Positions 1-6,309 of a DNA stretch of 9,439 bases are shown one piece after another. Numbering within the stretch: position 1 is the stretch's first letter; each line of letters opens with the position of its first letter. A program made the position numbers and the translations under genes. The stretch lies in the NCBI GenBank assembly GCA_030613285.1, contig JAUWME010000055.1:1-9439 (forward strand), in the 5' to 3' direction. Under the pieces are notes generated by a model. That model was not told where the DNA came from and made no database searches. It saw nothing but the letters and a program-made list of their open reading frames with translations. Source of the stretch: Candidatus Zymogenus sp. (GTDB taxonomy: Bacteria; Desulfobacterota; Zymogenia; Zymogenales; Zymogenaceae).

Positions 1-314
1 CCGTCCTTGAGAGATTTTCCAACCTTACCTACGCCGAGTTCAAACTAAAAACTGGGCGTACACACCAGATTCGTGTTCATCTGGCACACATCGGCCATCC
101 CATCTGCGGGGATAGAACCTACGGCTCTATGAGGGCGGGAAAGCTTCTGACAAATCAAAAAATAAGAACGGCGGTTCTTGGTCTCAAGCGTCAAGCTCTT
201 CATGCTATGGTTCTGGGTTTTGTTCACCCAACAACGGGTGATGATGTGAGATTTACGTCTAATATGCCGGAGGACATAGAAGGTCTACTGGAGGTGTTGA
301 GAAGTGAAGGTTGA
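1..314 (+). CDS. RluA-family 23S rRNA pseudouridine synthase, C-terminal fragment
   Basis: This is the C-terminal end of an open frame that enters from the left edge (first complete codon at base 3) and stops at 312-314. RluA-family enzymes isomerise uridines to pseudouridine in 23S rRNA or tRNA. The fragment shows the family signature KTGRTHQIRVH at about residues 16-26 of the visible part, then AHIGHPICGD. Near the end it has the usual LHAMVLGFVHP block. The catalytic Asp motif (RLD) would lie upstream of the window, so activity cannot be judged. The end overlaps pgeF by 11 bases, which suggests translational coupling. In E. coli pgeF (yfiH) directly follows rluD, so an RluD-type enzyme is the likeliest member, but RluA/RluC-type relatives are not excluded. 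Confidence 0.93.
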   Translation, partial: VLERFSNLTYAEFKLKTGRTHQIRVHLAHIGHPICGDRTYGSMRAGKLLTNQKIRTAVLGLKRQALHAMVLGFVHPTTGDDVRFTSNMPEDIEGLLEVLRSEG

Positions 315-1095
315 AATTAGGAAAAAGTTGGACTTAGAAGTTGTTGGGATTAAGAGACTTGACAACCTTGGTGAAATAGATTATCTGTTTTCCACCAGAG
401 GCGGGACTTCAGAAATGGAGAGACTCGATTTTGACAGGAAGGGGTTTAACGATGGTGAGGTAAAAAGGAGCTACATTGCTGCCGCCAACTCCTTTGGGGT
501 TGATGTGGCAGACATCTTTGTGTCGAACCAAGTCCATGGAAGTGAGGTACTCTCTCTAATTGAAAGACCCAAAAAAAATGAGATGTTTGGAGTGATTGAG
601 ATAGACGGCGTTGTTACCAACCTTTCCAAAATAGTTCTCGTTGTGTTAACTGCGGACTGCGTGCCGGTGCTCATGGCAGATGTCAAAACTGGGGTGATTG
701 GAGCGGTTCATGCCGGGTGGCGGGGGACGGTTGCTGGTATTTCTGCGGTGGCGGTCAAAACAATGGTTGACTCCTTTGGCTCTAAACGTGAGGATATTGT
801 GATCGTCTTTGGCCCCGCCATTGGCCCCTGCTGCTACAAGGTGGGAGATGAGGTTGTTGAGACGATAAAAAAGAGATTTTCATCATCAAAAAAATATCTT
901 TTAGAAACGGTGGGGGAGGGTTTCAAACTTGACCTCTTTGGACTTAACCGCTTTCTCCTCAGGGAGGCGGGAGTGCCCGATGGAAATATTGTATCGTCAG
1001 GATTGTGTACCCACTGCAATCCTGAACTATTTTATTCATATCGAAGGGAAGGGGCTCAAACCGGGAGGATGATGAGCGCAATAATGCTCCGATAG
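304..1095 (+). CDS. pgeF: PgeF/YfiH (LACC1-type) purine nucleoside phosphorylase, 'polyphenol oxidase' family
   Basis: 263 residues, the usual length for this family. These cytosolic zinc enzymes were once annotated as laccases. They are now known to act on purine nucleosides (phosphorolysis, deamination), and in E. coli YfiH also corrects peptidoglycan precursors. The expected metal and active-site residues are all visible: His78 in NQVHGSEV, Cys119 in TADCVPVLMAD and His136 in VHAGWRGT. The GPAIGPCCYKVGDEV block (about 170-184) and the C-terminal CTHCNPELFYSYRREG block (about 235-250) are also present. The start is a GTG at 304, supported by GGAGGTG at 290-296 seven bases upstream and by the overlap with the preceding synthase gene. 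It probably shares that gene's transcript. About 85 non-coding bases follow before coaE. Confidence 0.95.
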   Translation: MKVEIRKKLDLEVVGIKRLDNLGEIDYLFSTRGGTSEMERLDFDRKGFNDGEVKRSYIAAANSFGVDVADIFVSNQVHGSEVLSLIERPKKNEMFGVIEIDGVVTNLSKIVLVVLTADCVPVLMADVKTGVIGAVHAGWRGTVAGISAVAVKTMVDSFGSKREDIVIVFGPAIGPCCYKVGDEVVETIKKRFSSSKKYLLETVGEGFKLDLFGLNRFLLREAGVPDGNIVSSGLCTHCNPELFYSYRREGAQTGRMMSAIMLR

Positions 1096-1180
1096 CTGAA
1101 TTTTGGGAAAACGATAAAATAGAAATTAAATTGAAACTGTGCTTCTGTAATTGTCTGTGACATTTATTATTGGGGTCTTT

Positions 1181-1798
1181 ATGTTGATAGTGGGTTTAAC
1201 CGGGGGGATAGCCAGCGGAAAGAGCAGTGCGGGGAGAATAATGGCAAAACTTGGGGCGAAAATAGTTGACGCCGATCTTTTGGCCAGAGTGGTTGTGGAG
1301 CCGGGGAGGCCAGCTTTTGCTGCCATTGTGGAGAGGTTCGGGGAGAGGGTACTCGCTGATGATGGAACCCTTGACAGGGAAAAATTAAGGGACATTGTCT
1401 TTAAAGACAAAAGAGCCCTCAAAGATTTAAACAAAATTACCCACCCTGAGGTTTTCAAAGAGATTCTGCGGGAGATAGAAAATTATAAAAAATCTGACTC
1501 GAAGGAGTTGCTTGTCCTTGATATCCCGCTCCTTTACGAAGCTGGGGCAGACGCCATTGTTGATGTTGTTGCTGTTGTATATGTTGACCGCGAGACCCAG
1601 ATTGAAAGACTTATTGAGAGGGATAAGTTTTCGAGGTCCGATGCCGAAAATAGGATTGATAAGCAGATGGACCTTGAGGAGAAGAAGAGAAGGGCGGATT
1701 TTGTCATTGACAACTGCGGTGATTTTGGTGATCTTGAGTCTGAGGTTAATTTTGTTTTTGGCGAGCTAATGAAGCGGAGCAATGACAATAGTAGATAG
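1181..1798 (+). CDS. coaE: Dephospho-CoA kinase CoaE
   Basis: 205 residues, typical for CoaE. The enzyme phosphorylates the 3'-hydroxyl of dephospho-CoA with ATP, the final step of coenzyme A synthesis, in the cytosol. Visible motifs are the P-loop GLTGGIASGKS at residues 5-15, VDADLLAR at about 29-36 (CoA-site Asp residues), THPEV at 87-91, DIPLLYE at 114-120 and the lid/NMP-kinase-like stretch ERLIERDKFSRSDAENRI at about 142-159. ADFVIDN lies at 172-178. The ATG at 1181 is preferred because family members begin only a few residues before the P-loop and a GGGG tract at 1172-1175 can serve as ribosome binding site. An in-frame TTG at 1151 would add ten residues that do not resemble CoaE. It lies on the same strand as its neighbours, probably in one housekeeping transcript. 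Confidence 0.96.
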   Translation: MLIVGLTGGIASGKSSAGRIMAKLGAKIVDADLLARVVVEPGRPAFAAIVERFGERVLADDGTLDREKLRDIVFKDKRALKDLNKITHPEVFKEILREIENYKKSDSKELLVLDIPLLYEAGADAIVDVVAVVYVDRETQIERLIERDKFSRSDAENRIDKQMDLEEKKRRADFVIDNCGDFGDLESEVNFVFGELMKRSNDNSR

Positions 1799-1839
1799 CC
1801 AATGGAAAATGTCAAACAGCCAATGGTTTAAAACTGTTT
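1797..1839 (+). repeat. Short direct and inverted repeats between coaE and the NYN gene
   Basis: The 9-mer AGCCAATGG occurs twice (1797-1805 and 1818-1826), 21 bases apart, the first copy overlapping the coaE stop. The second copy is partly enclosed by an inverted repeat AAACAG (1814-1819) / CTGTTT (1834-1839) with a 14-base loop, followed by TTTTC. This could be a weak attenuating hairpin or chance. No function is established. Confidence 0.35.
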
Positions 1840-1863
1840 TCTTGGGAGTGGGATAAACTTAAA

Positions 1864-2355
1864 ATGCAAGTAATCATTGACGGTTACAACCTGATTATGA
1901 CATCGAGAGAGTATGGCGCCAATATGGGTAAGGGGATGCAGAAGGCTCGTCGGGGGTTGATAGATGACCTGATAAGATATAGAAAAATCAGGAGGCACGC
2001 AATTACCGTAGTGTTTGATGCAACTGAGGCCGGTGGCGTTGTAAGGGGTGTGGAAAAAGATGGAGGGATTAGAATCATCTTTTCAAAGAAGAATGAGCGG
2101 GCTGACGATATAATAGTGGAGCTTGTTCAAAATACAGCTGGGATTGAGCGAGTGGTTGTGACGTCGGATAAGGCGGTTATTAGGGCATCGTTGCGCCGCG
2201 GTGCTGCGGTTATCTCATCTGAAGGATTTGTTGAGAAGATGGAAGAGGCTATAAAACCAGAAGGTGGGGAGGATGAGGAAGATGAGGATATCAGCGAAAG
2301 AGATTTGTCCCAACGATCGAGGGGGCGGGTTGGGGCTTCCCTTCAAAAACTGTGA
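1864..2355 (+). CDS. YacP-type NYN (PIN-like) domain protein, putative ribonuclease
   Basis: 163 residues, the size of YacP/DUF901 proteins, single-domain relatives of the PIN nucleases. Bacillus YacP (Rae1) cleaves mRNA on the ribosome; whether this distant relative does so is unknown. The metal-binding acidic residues are in place: Asp6 in IIDGYNLI at the N terminus, Asp52 in VVFDATEA, the Asp81-Asp82 pair in ERADDIIVEL and Asp102 in VVTSDKAV. The core ends near residue 130. A strongly acidic linker (about 134-143, mostly Glu and Asp) and a short basic tail follow; Gram-positive members usually end differently. The ATG at 1864 has the purine-rich GGGAGTGGGA at 1844-1853 about ten bases upstream. 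It is the last gene of the plus-strand housekeeping run. Confidence 0.85.
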   Translation: MQVIIDGYNLIMTSREYGANMGKGMQKARRGLIDDLIRYRKIRRHAITVVFDATEAGGVVRGVEKDGGIRIIFSKKNERADDIIVELVQNTAGIERVVVTSDKAVIRASLRRGAAVISSEGFVEKMEEAIKPEGGEDEEDEDISERDLSQRSRGRVGASLQKL

Positions 2356-2393
2356 TATTCTTCACAATTTCTTAATATCGAAAAACTAAATAA

Positions 2394-2546
2394 TTTGTCA
2401 CTAATTGCCAGAGTTCAGCTGAAGCAGTATCTCTGTTACTAAATTACTGTTAGACGCATGAAGTCTATGTCATTACCAACGAAATATTGAAAGAACACGA
2501 TCAATATGCAAATCAGGTAAAGATAGTGGTATTTATGGGACATTGA
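2394..2546 (+). pseudogene. Possible broken remnant of a small coding sequence (PIN-like?)
   Basis: Frame 2394-2546 reads as protein-like sequence apart from one internal TAG at 2451-2453. Before the stop it gives EAVSLLLNYC, after it THEVYVITNEILKEHDQY, and it ends at TGA 2544-2546. It has no start codon or ribosome binding site. The pattern of a Leu-rich helix, a VYV strand and an E-I-L-K-E-H-D helix recalls the middle of PIN-domain toxins of the VapC type. That likeness is by eye only and the piece is short, so it may be chance in an otherwise gene-free gap. Confidence 0.22.
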
Positions 2547-2556
2547 TTAGTAGGGG

Positions 2557-3912
2557 TTACTCCAATGCTTTTTCCACTGTTCCAATTGCGGCATCAAGGA
2601 TTTCAGTAATTTTGTCCAGCTCTTTTTTCTTAATAATATACGGCGGTGCCAAAAGGATGTGATCTCCAGCAGTCCCCTTGACGGAGTATCCTCCGGGATA
2701 AACATTGAGTCCCCTCTTTAGACATTCATCTTTAATCTTCATCCTTACGACTAGGGAAGATTCAAAGGGCTTTTTCCCCTTGCGGCTGTTTTCAACAAAT
2801 TCAATACCGATAAGCAGTCCCTTACCCCGAACACTGCCGACGATTTTATGCTTTTTCTTGAGTGCCTTAAGTTGTGGAAGCCAATACTTACCCATGTCAG
2901 ATACGTGCTCAATGAGATTTTTTTCTTTTAATATTTTGAGAACCTCAACGCCTACAGCCACCGAGGAGGGATGACCCCCAAATGTATGGCCGTGGACAAA
3001 TGCGTGGGTACCGGATGACTTTAAGACATCATAGACCTCGTCTTCCACCAAGACAGCCCCCAGGGGTGCATAGCCTGAAGATATTCCCTTAGAGAGACAG
3101 ATGATATGCGATCTTGCTTGGTAATGTTGTGAGGCGAGAAACTTCCCGGTTCGGCCAACACCGCTCATAACCTCATCTCCAATCATCAAAACATCGTGCT
3201 TTTCGCAAATTTCACGAATCCGCTTGATGTATCCCACCGGCGGGGAAATCCCCGGGGCTGCCGCACCAACAACGGGCTCAAAGATGAAAGCTGATATTAG
3301 TTCTTCTCCCTCGGTTACGATGGCCCGCTCAAGGTCCTCGGCGCAGTCAAGGTTGCAAGTCTTTTTTGTTTGATTAAATGGACAGCGATAGCAATAGGGC
3401 GGGCTTATCCTTGGAAAACTGAAGAGGATCGGGGAAAATTTGTACCTGCGGTAGTGGTGTCCCGTAAGGGAGAGGGCGCCCAGTGTTGATCCATGATATG
3501 AGATAGATCGGGCGATTACCATATGTCGCTCAGGCCGTCCCTTCTCAAGGTGATACTGGCGGGCAAGTTTCATTGCCGCCTCAACAGATTCCGAGCCACC
3601 AGAGGTGAAATAGACATGGTAATGTTTGTCTCCTACCATGTTGACAAGTTGCTCAGAGAGTTCCAAGATGGGTTCGTTTGAAAAGGCGCTCATATGAACA
3701 AATGAGATTTTTTGGGACTGTTTCACCCAAGCTTCTATGACCCTTTTGTTATTATGGCCAAGACAAACAACGGCCGCCCCAGATGCTGCATCTATAATCT
3801 TTTTCCCTTTATCATTGTAGATGTAGATTCCATTTCCTTTGACAATCAAGGGATAGTCGCGTTTTAAATCTCGATAGAAGATGTATTGTTCGGTGAGATT
3901 TTTATCTTGCAT
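2557..3912 (-). CDS. Class III PLP-dependent aminotransferase (aspartate aminotransferase family)
   Basis: 451 residues, normal for fold-type I class III transaminases, which move an amino group between an omega-amino or amine donor and a keto acid using pyridoxal phosphate. Visible landmarks: SGGSESVEAAMKLA at about 104-117 (phosphate binding), SYHG at 138-141 (Tyr139 and His140 stack on the cofactor), IGDEVMSGVGRTGKF at 244-258 with Asp246 for the pyridine nitrogen, Lys275 in CLSKGISSGYAPLGAV as the Schiff-base lysine, and HGHTFGGHP at 307-315 with Thr310 for the partner subunit's phosphate site. Four cysteines cluster at 174, 177, 186 and 190. The substrate cannot be told; taurine, beta-alanine, putrescine or other amines are possible. 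The ATG directly abuts the stop of the cupin gene, and GAGAGGAG inside the cupin end serves as ribosome binding site. Confidence 0.93.
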   Translation of the reverse strand: MQDKNLTEQYIFYRDLKRDYPLIVKGNGIYIYNDKGKKIIDAASGAAVVCLGHNNKRVIEAWVKQSQKISFVHMSAFSNEPILELSEQLVNMVGDKHYHVYFTSGGSESVEAAMKLARQYHLEKGRPERHMVIARSISYHGSTLGALSLTGHHYRRYKFSPILFSFPRISPPYCYRCPFNQTKKTCNLDCAEDLERAIVTEGEELISAFIFEPVVGAAAPGISPPVGYIKRIREICEKHDVLMIGDEVMSGVGRTGKFLASQHYQARSHIICLSKGISSGYAPLGAVLVEDEVYDVLKSSGTHAFVHGHTFGGHPSSVAVGVEVLKILKEKNLIEHVSDMGKYWLPQLKALKKKHKIVGSVRGKGLLIGIEFVENSRKGKKPFESSLVVRMKIKDECLKRGLNVYPGGYSVKGTAGDHILLAPPYIIKKKELDKITEILDAAIGTVEKALE

Positions 3913-4248
3913 TTAAGGGTGCTCCTCTCTTTTTGGATAAAAGATATTGATGGAATCAACCGGTTCACCTTCCTTTGGGACTTTTGCCCCGTGGGGTTGA
4001 TTTGAGGGGAGATAGATTGTTTCACCTGCCTGTACTGTTAATTTGTCCTTGCCGACTGAAAATTCGATTGTGCCCTTTAAGACAATAGTTAGTTGTGAGG
4101 ACTCGTGGCTGTGGGAAGGAAATACTGCTCCGGGGACGTATTTGTATTGCACAACAGTAAATGGGCCACCGTGCCAGACACCGCGTTGGACACCGGGCTT
4201 TGCTTCTTCATCTTCAAATACAATTTTTTGGGCATTTTTTGGATTCAT
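3913..4248 (-). CDS. Small single-domain cupin protein
   Basis: 111 residues forming one conserved beta-barrel cupin domain. Cupin motif 1 is seen at about 40-59 (GAVFPSHSHESSQLTIVLKG) with His46 and His48. Gln52 stands where the classical motif has Glu, a frequent change in small cupins. Motif 2 is GETIYLPSNQPHGA at about 75-88 with His86 as the last metal ligand. A metal-binding barrel is therefore likely; whether it is an enzyme or a small-molecule sensor is not visible. The ATG at 4248 has AGGTG about eight bases upstream. It is the first gene of a two-gene operon with the class III aminotransferase, and its stop is immediately followed by that gene's ATG, so the two products are probably made together and may act on one amine-derived compound. 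Confidence 0.9.
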   Translation of the reverse strand: MNPKNAQKIVFEDEEAKPGVQRGVWHGGPFTVVQYKYVPGAVFPSHSHESSQLTIVLKGTIEFSVGKDKLTVQAGETIYLPSNQPHGAKVPKEGEPVDSINIFYPKREEHP

Positions 4249-4295
4249 TTTTTGGCACCTTTTTTTGAGTAATGTGTCTTACAATATTGAACGTA

Positions 4296-4325
4296 AAGAT
4301 AACGCCTTTGGAGTTTAATTGTCAA
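4296..4325 (-). promoter_or_regulatory. Sigma70-type promoter of the cupin-aminotransferase operon
   Basis: Read on the minus strand: a perfect -35 TTGACA (4325-4320), an 18-base spacer and a -10 TATCTT (4301-4296, four of six consensus bases). Transcription would begin near 4289, giving a leader of about 40 bases before the cupin ATG. Confidence 0.55.
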
Positions 4326-4430
4326 GGATAAAGGTACAGAAAAGAAAATATTTTGGTATTGACAGCGTTTTTTTTGCAAAGGGGAATTGAGATTAGTAAA
4401 TATGAGCTTTTCAAAAACTTAAAACGAGTT

Positions 4431-4471
4431 AAAAATACGCTGTATTTTTTAGGGTAATACACACTTTACCC
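4431..4471. repeat. Two adjacent inverted repeats, possible operators
   Basis: The first is AAAAATAC-GCT-GTATTTTT (4431-4449), a perfect 8-base inverted repeat with a 3-base centre. Two bases later comes GGGTAA-TACACACT-TTACCC (4452-4471), a perfect 6-base inverted repeat with an 8-base centre, the layout of a dimeric regulator site. They lie about 140-180 bases upstream of the cupin operon's predicted start. Neither is a classical terminator, since the first stem has little GC and no gene runs into it on either strand. Confidence 0.5.
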
Positions 4472-4571
4472 CATTTTCTAATATCCTACAAGTGTCATAA
4501 TGTATCAAAATATTGGTGTGAGGCTGTGGGAATGTAGAGCGATGGAAAACGGGTTTTTTCCAAAAAGATAC

Positions 4572-4599
4572 TTGAAAATAGTAGAGAAATGATTATCTT
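4572..4599 (+). promoter_or_regulatory. Candidate promoter of the hemerythrin-like gene
   Basis: TTGAAA (4572-4577) and TATCTT (4594-4599) are spaced by 16 bases. The start would be near 4606, leaving a leader of about 85 bases that includes the inverted repeat at 4620-4658. Matches are five of six and four of six. In such AT-rich sequence chance matches are common. An alternative, TTGTTA (4642-4647) with AATAAT (4665-4670), would start almost at the ribosome binding site. Confidence 0.3.
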
Positions 4600-4619
4600 T
4601 AAGGGGAAGCCTAAAATAA

Positions 4620-4658
4620 GCCACTAAAAAATATATCTTTATTGTTACATAAAGTGGC
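4620..4658 (+). repeat. Inverted repeat GCCACT...AGTGGC in the leader of the hemerythrin-like gene
   Basis: GCCACT (4620-4625) and AGTGGC (4653-4658) are perfect inverted copies around a 27-base AT-rich centre. The right arm lies about 20 bases before the ribosome binding site AAAGGA (4679-4684). It could be an RNA hairpin or a protein site. The arms are short, so confidence is low. Confidence 0.3.
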
Positions 4659-4691
4659 CTAATAAATAATTTTGAATGAAAGGACAATGAA

Positions 4692-5231
4692 ATGAAGACG
4701 ATAAAATACTTGGAGGATGAGCTTAAAAGCATTGATGTTCTTTTGAGGATGCTGCAAAGATCATCAGAGAAGATTGAAAACGGAAAAGAAGTGCCGCCGT
4801 GGATTCTCAAAGAAAACATGGAACTTCTTCAGATATTTGTCGATGGCGCCTATATGACAAGGGAGTCGATGATATTGGAGCGTATGGAAGATAAGGGGAT
4901 AAATGTACCTTTGAAGCGGGTTTTCGATGAGCACAAGACTTTGCGGAAGTATCAGAAATTTCTACAGGAGGTCATTGAGGCTTACGATCTTGGGTATCGT
5001 GGAGCAATGGATGTACTTCCCCAGTATTGCCGCGACTATATCCATTTTGTGGAAAATCACATAAACCTTGTTAACGAAACAATTAGAAAATCGGAAGATT
5101 CCATGAAGAACATCGACAAGGAACTTTTGAAGGAGTTGGAGACAATAGACGCAAACATGAAAAGGATGCAACAGAAAGGTATAAATCGTATAGAGATATT
5201 GATGAAGGAATTAAGAAAAGTTGCGGCTTGA
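4692..5231 (+). CDS. Hemerythrin-like all-helical protein with incomplete iron ligands
   Basis: 179 residues, no signal peptide or membrane segment, almost entirely helical. The layout follows hemerythrin-domain proteins: an opening helix, a PPWILKENMELLQIFVDG stretch (about 35-52) matching the usual 'FADxxHHxKEE' helix, an EH motif at 80-81 with Arg85, and a final helix with H-I at 123-124. Of the residues expected to hold a diiron centre, Glu58, His81 and His123 appear kept. The first-helix His is replaced by Leu11, the FADxxHH His by Tyr54, and the Glu of 'HIxKE' by Val127. The final part (about 130-179) is a Lys/Glu-rich helix, probably a coiled coil. A functional diiron site is therefore doubtful; it may bind one metal ion or none. 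The ATG at 4692 has AAAGGA seven bases upstream. It appears to stand alone, divergent from the cupin operon. Confidence 0.65.
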   Translation: MKTIKYLEDELKSIDVLLRMLQRSSEKIENGKEVPPWILKENMELLQIFVDGAYMTRESMILERMEDKGINVPLKRVFDEHKTLRKYQKFLQEVIEAYDLGYRGAMDVLPQYCRDYIHFVENHINLVNETIRKSEDSMKNIDKELLKELETIDANMKRMQQKGINRIEILMKELRKVAA

Positions 5232-5390
5232 TGTTGTAATTAATAGATTTTGGTTATTGTCAAATTTGTAGAGTGGACTCGTTGATATTGGAAATATCCA
5301 GGATGCAACCCAAGTTATATTTTGTTTTGATAATTCGATTTTCGTTTAAGAGGGTTAGGCTCGTTCAAAAATTATTTAAAGAATTGAAAT

Positions 5391-5414
5391 AAAAGTGACA
5401 GGGACACCGCTTTT
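5391..5414 (-). terminator. Weak terminator-like or repeat-derived hairpin after the three-gene operon
   Basis: On the minus strand, about 20 bases after the stop of the last gene, the sequence has AAAAG...GTG and CAC-TTTT arms around a TCCCTGT loop with an internal bulge, followed by TTTTATTT. This could end the minus-strand transcript, though the stem is imperfect. On the plus strand it contains GTGACAGGGACACC, a kind of sequence that by memory recalls short palindromic elements scattered in some deltaproteobacterial genomes. That link is unverified. Confidence 0.3.
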
Positions 5415-5434
5415 GTACTCCCACTTAAATAGAA

Positions 5435-6277
5435 CTATTTTGAAAAAGATATGTTTGCAATGGCTCTTTCTGCTTGTGCACGGCCATTATGATCTATGGG
5501 AATAAATGAGAAGTCCCCCAGAAGAAAGTTTATGTTAAAGGAAAGCGCGATACCCATATCGTTGATAAAAAAAAGTCCTCCACCATTTTTCCCTTGAACG
5601 TCTATTTTTCGACACTCCTCAATACCGGTGATGGCTAATACCTTTTCTTTTTCAACAAAAGTGTAAGAGAGTGGTTTGATCTTTCCATCGGTCAGAGAAA
5701 GCACTTTATATGATACGTCTCCCGATGTGTCTTCAAATCCTTTTAGATAAAGGTCTCCGGAGGTGAAGTCAAACTCATCTGCCTTGTGGATTACCTCTTT
5801 AGTTTTATCTCCCTTGATGATAATAAGATACGCAGTGCCGTCCTTACCACGTCTGAAAATCCTCTTTTCAATGGTGCCGTTTACTTCAATTGCGGAGTTG
5901 AATGACAATATAAGACCGGAACTATTCCATGTGGTGGCGGTTTTTTCAATGTATGAAATGTTAAAGACACCGAATTCTATATCGAACTGCTTGATTCCCT
6001 CCTCATTTAGCATCATGGGTATATTTTCATCATGCTTTGCCTTTTCCAAACCCTGTTCATGCTTAAAAGAGAACCGTGATATTGAATATCCGATCTTCTT
6101 TTTTTTGTACAATATTTTCCAAGCCAGCTTAAAGGACGTATCCTCTTTGTGGACATTGTTGCCCACTACGGGATTTCCCCCTGTTTCCTCAGCTCTGGGG
6201 GGTATTCTCATAAATGAAATGATGAAAAATGAAAAGATCAGAAGAGATAGAAAAAGGGGTGAGTGAATATTTTTCAT
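5435..6277 (-). CDS. Exported or membrane-anchored protein resembling DUF6134/DUF3108 proteins
   Basis: 280 residues. A short positive N terminus and a hydrophobic stretch at about 7-23 act as a signal peptide or membrane anchor; no lipobox or certain cleavage site is visible. The rest is predicted to be beta-rich and soluble, so it should sit in the periplasm. The segment WKILYKKKKIGYSISRFSF (53-71), followed by strands with a Trp at 117 and a C-terminal part ending in a hydrophobic strand, resembles the 'VlldGkpIGyhrf' opening of envelope proteins of the DUF6134/DUF3108 type, whose role is not known. That assignment is by eye and tentative. It is the last gene of a three-gene unit, 32 bases after the hydrolase; the ribosome binding site is a weak AAGG. 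It may bind or present the substrate used by the carrier and hydrolase. Confidence 0.7.
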   Translation of the reverse strand: MKNIHSPLFLSLLIFSFFIISFMRIPPRAEETGGNPVVGNNVHKEDTSFKLAWKILYKKKKIGYSISRFSFKHEQGLEKAKHDENIPMMLNEEGIKQFDIEFGVFNISYIEKTATTWNSSGLILSFNSAIEVNGTIEKRIFRRGKDGTAYLIIIKGDKTKEVIHKADEFDFTSGDLYLKGFEDTSGDVSYKVLSLTDGKIKPLSYTFVEKEKVLAITGIEECRKIDVQGKNGGGLFFINDMGIALSFNINFLLGDFSFIPIDHNGRAQAERAIANISFSK

Positions 6278-6309
6278 TAAGGATGTGCCTTAAAAAAGAA
6301 TCGGGATAA

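Larger units (their letters stand above)
4249..4691. other. 443-bp AT-rich divergent intergenic region, no gene seen
   Basis: No convincing open frame lies here. The region separates the minus-strand cupin operon from the plus-strand hemerythrin-like gene. It contains a good minus-strand promoter (4296-4325), a pair of adjacent inverted repeats (4431-4449 and 4452-4471), a weak plus-strand promoter candidate (4572-4599) and another inverted repeat (4620-4658). Its length and symmetry exceed what two simple promoters need, so an unrecognised small RNA or an operator region is possible. Confidence 0.6.

Noticed and set aside
1151..1180. Upstream TTG start that would lengthen CoaE by ten residues
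   Set aside because: The added residues do not match the family, the P-loop normally lies at the very N terminus, and the ATG at 1181 has a usable purine run upstream.
4359..4364. Perfect plus-strand TTGACA in the divergent region
   Set aside because: No -10-like hexamer lies 15-19 bases downstream; the next bases are a T run and GGGG. A sigma54 reading also fails on spacing.
4505..4819. Minus-strand open frame of 104 codons
   Set aside because: It overlaps the start of the better-supported hemerythrin-like gene, has no recognisable domain, and its composition reflects the complement of that gene and AT-rich spacer.
5284..5298. GATATT-GGA-AATATC inverted repeat after the hemerythrin-like gene
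   Set aside because: Only six AT-rich pairs and no T-run; too weak to call a terminator, though the same arms also appear at 2354-2379.
5763..6266. Plus-strand open frame of 167 codons opposite the exported protein gene
   Set aside because: It is antisense to a gene with a signal sequence and operon context, lacks a ribosome binding site, and shows no domain.
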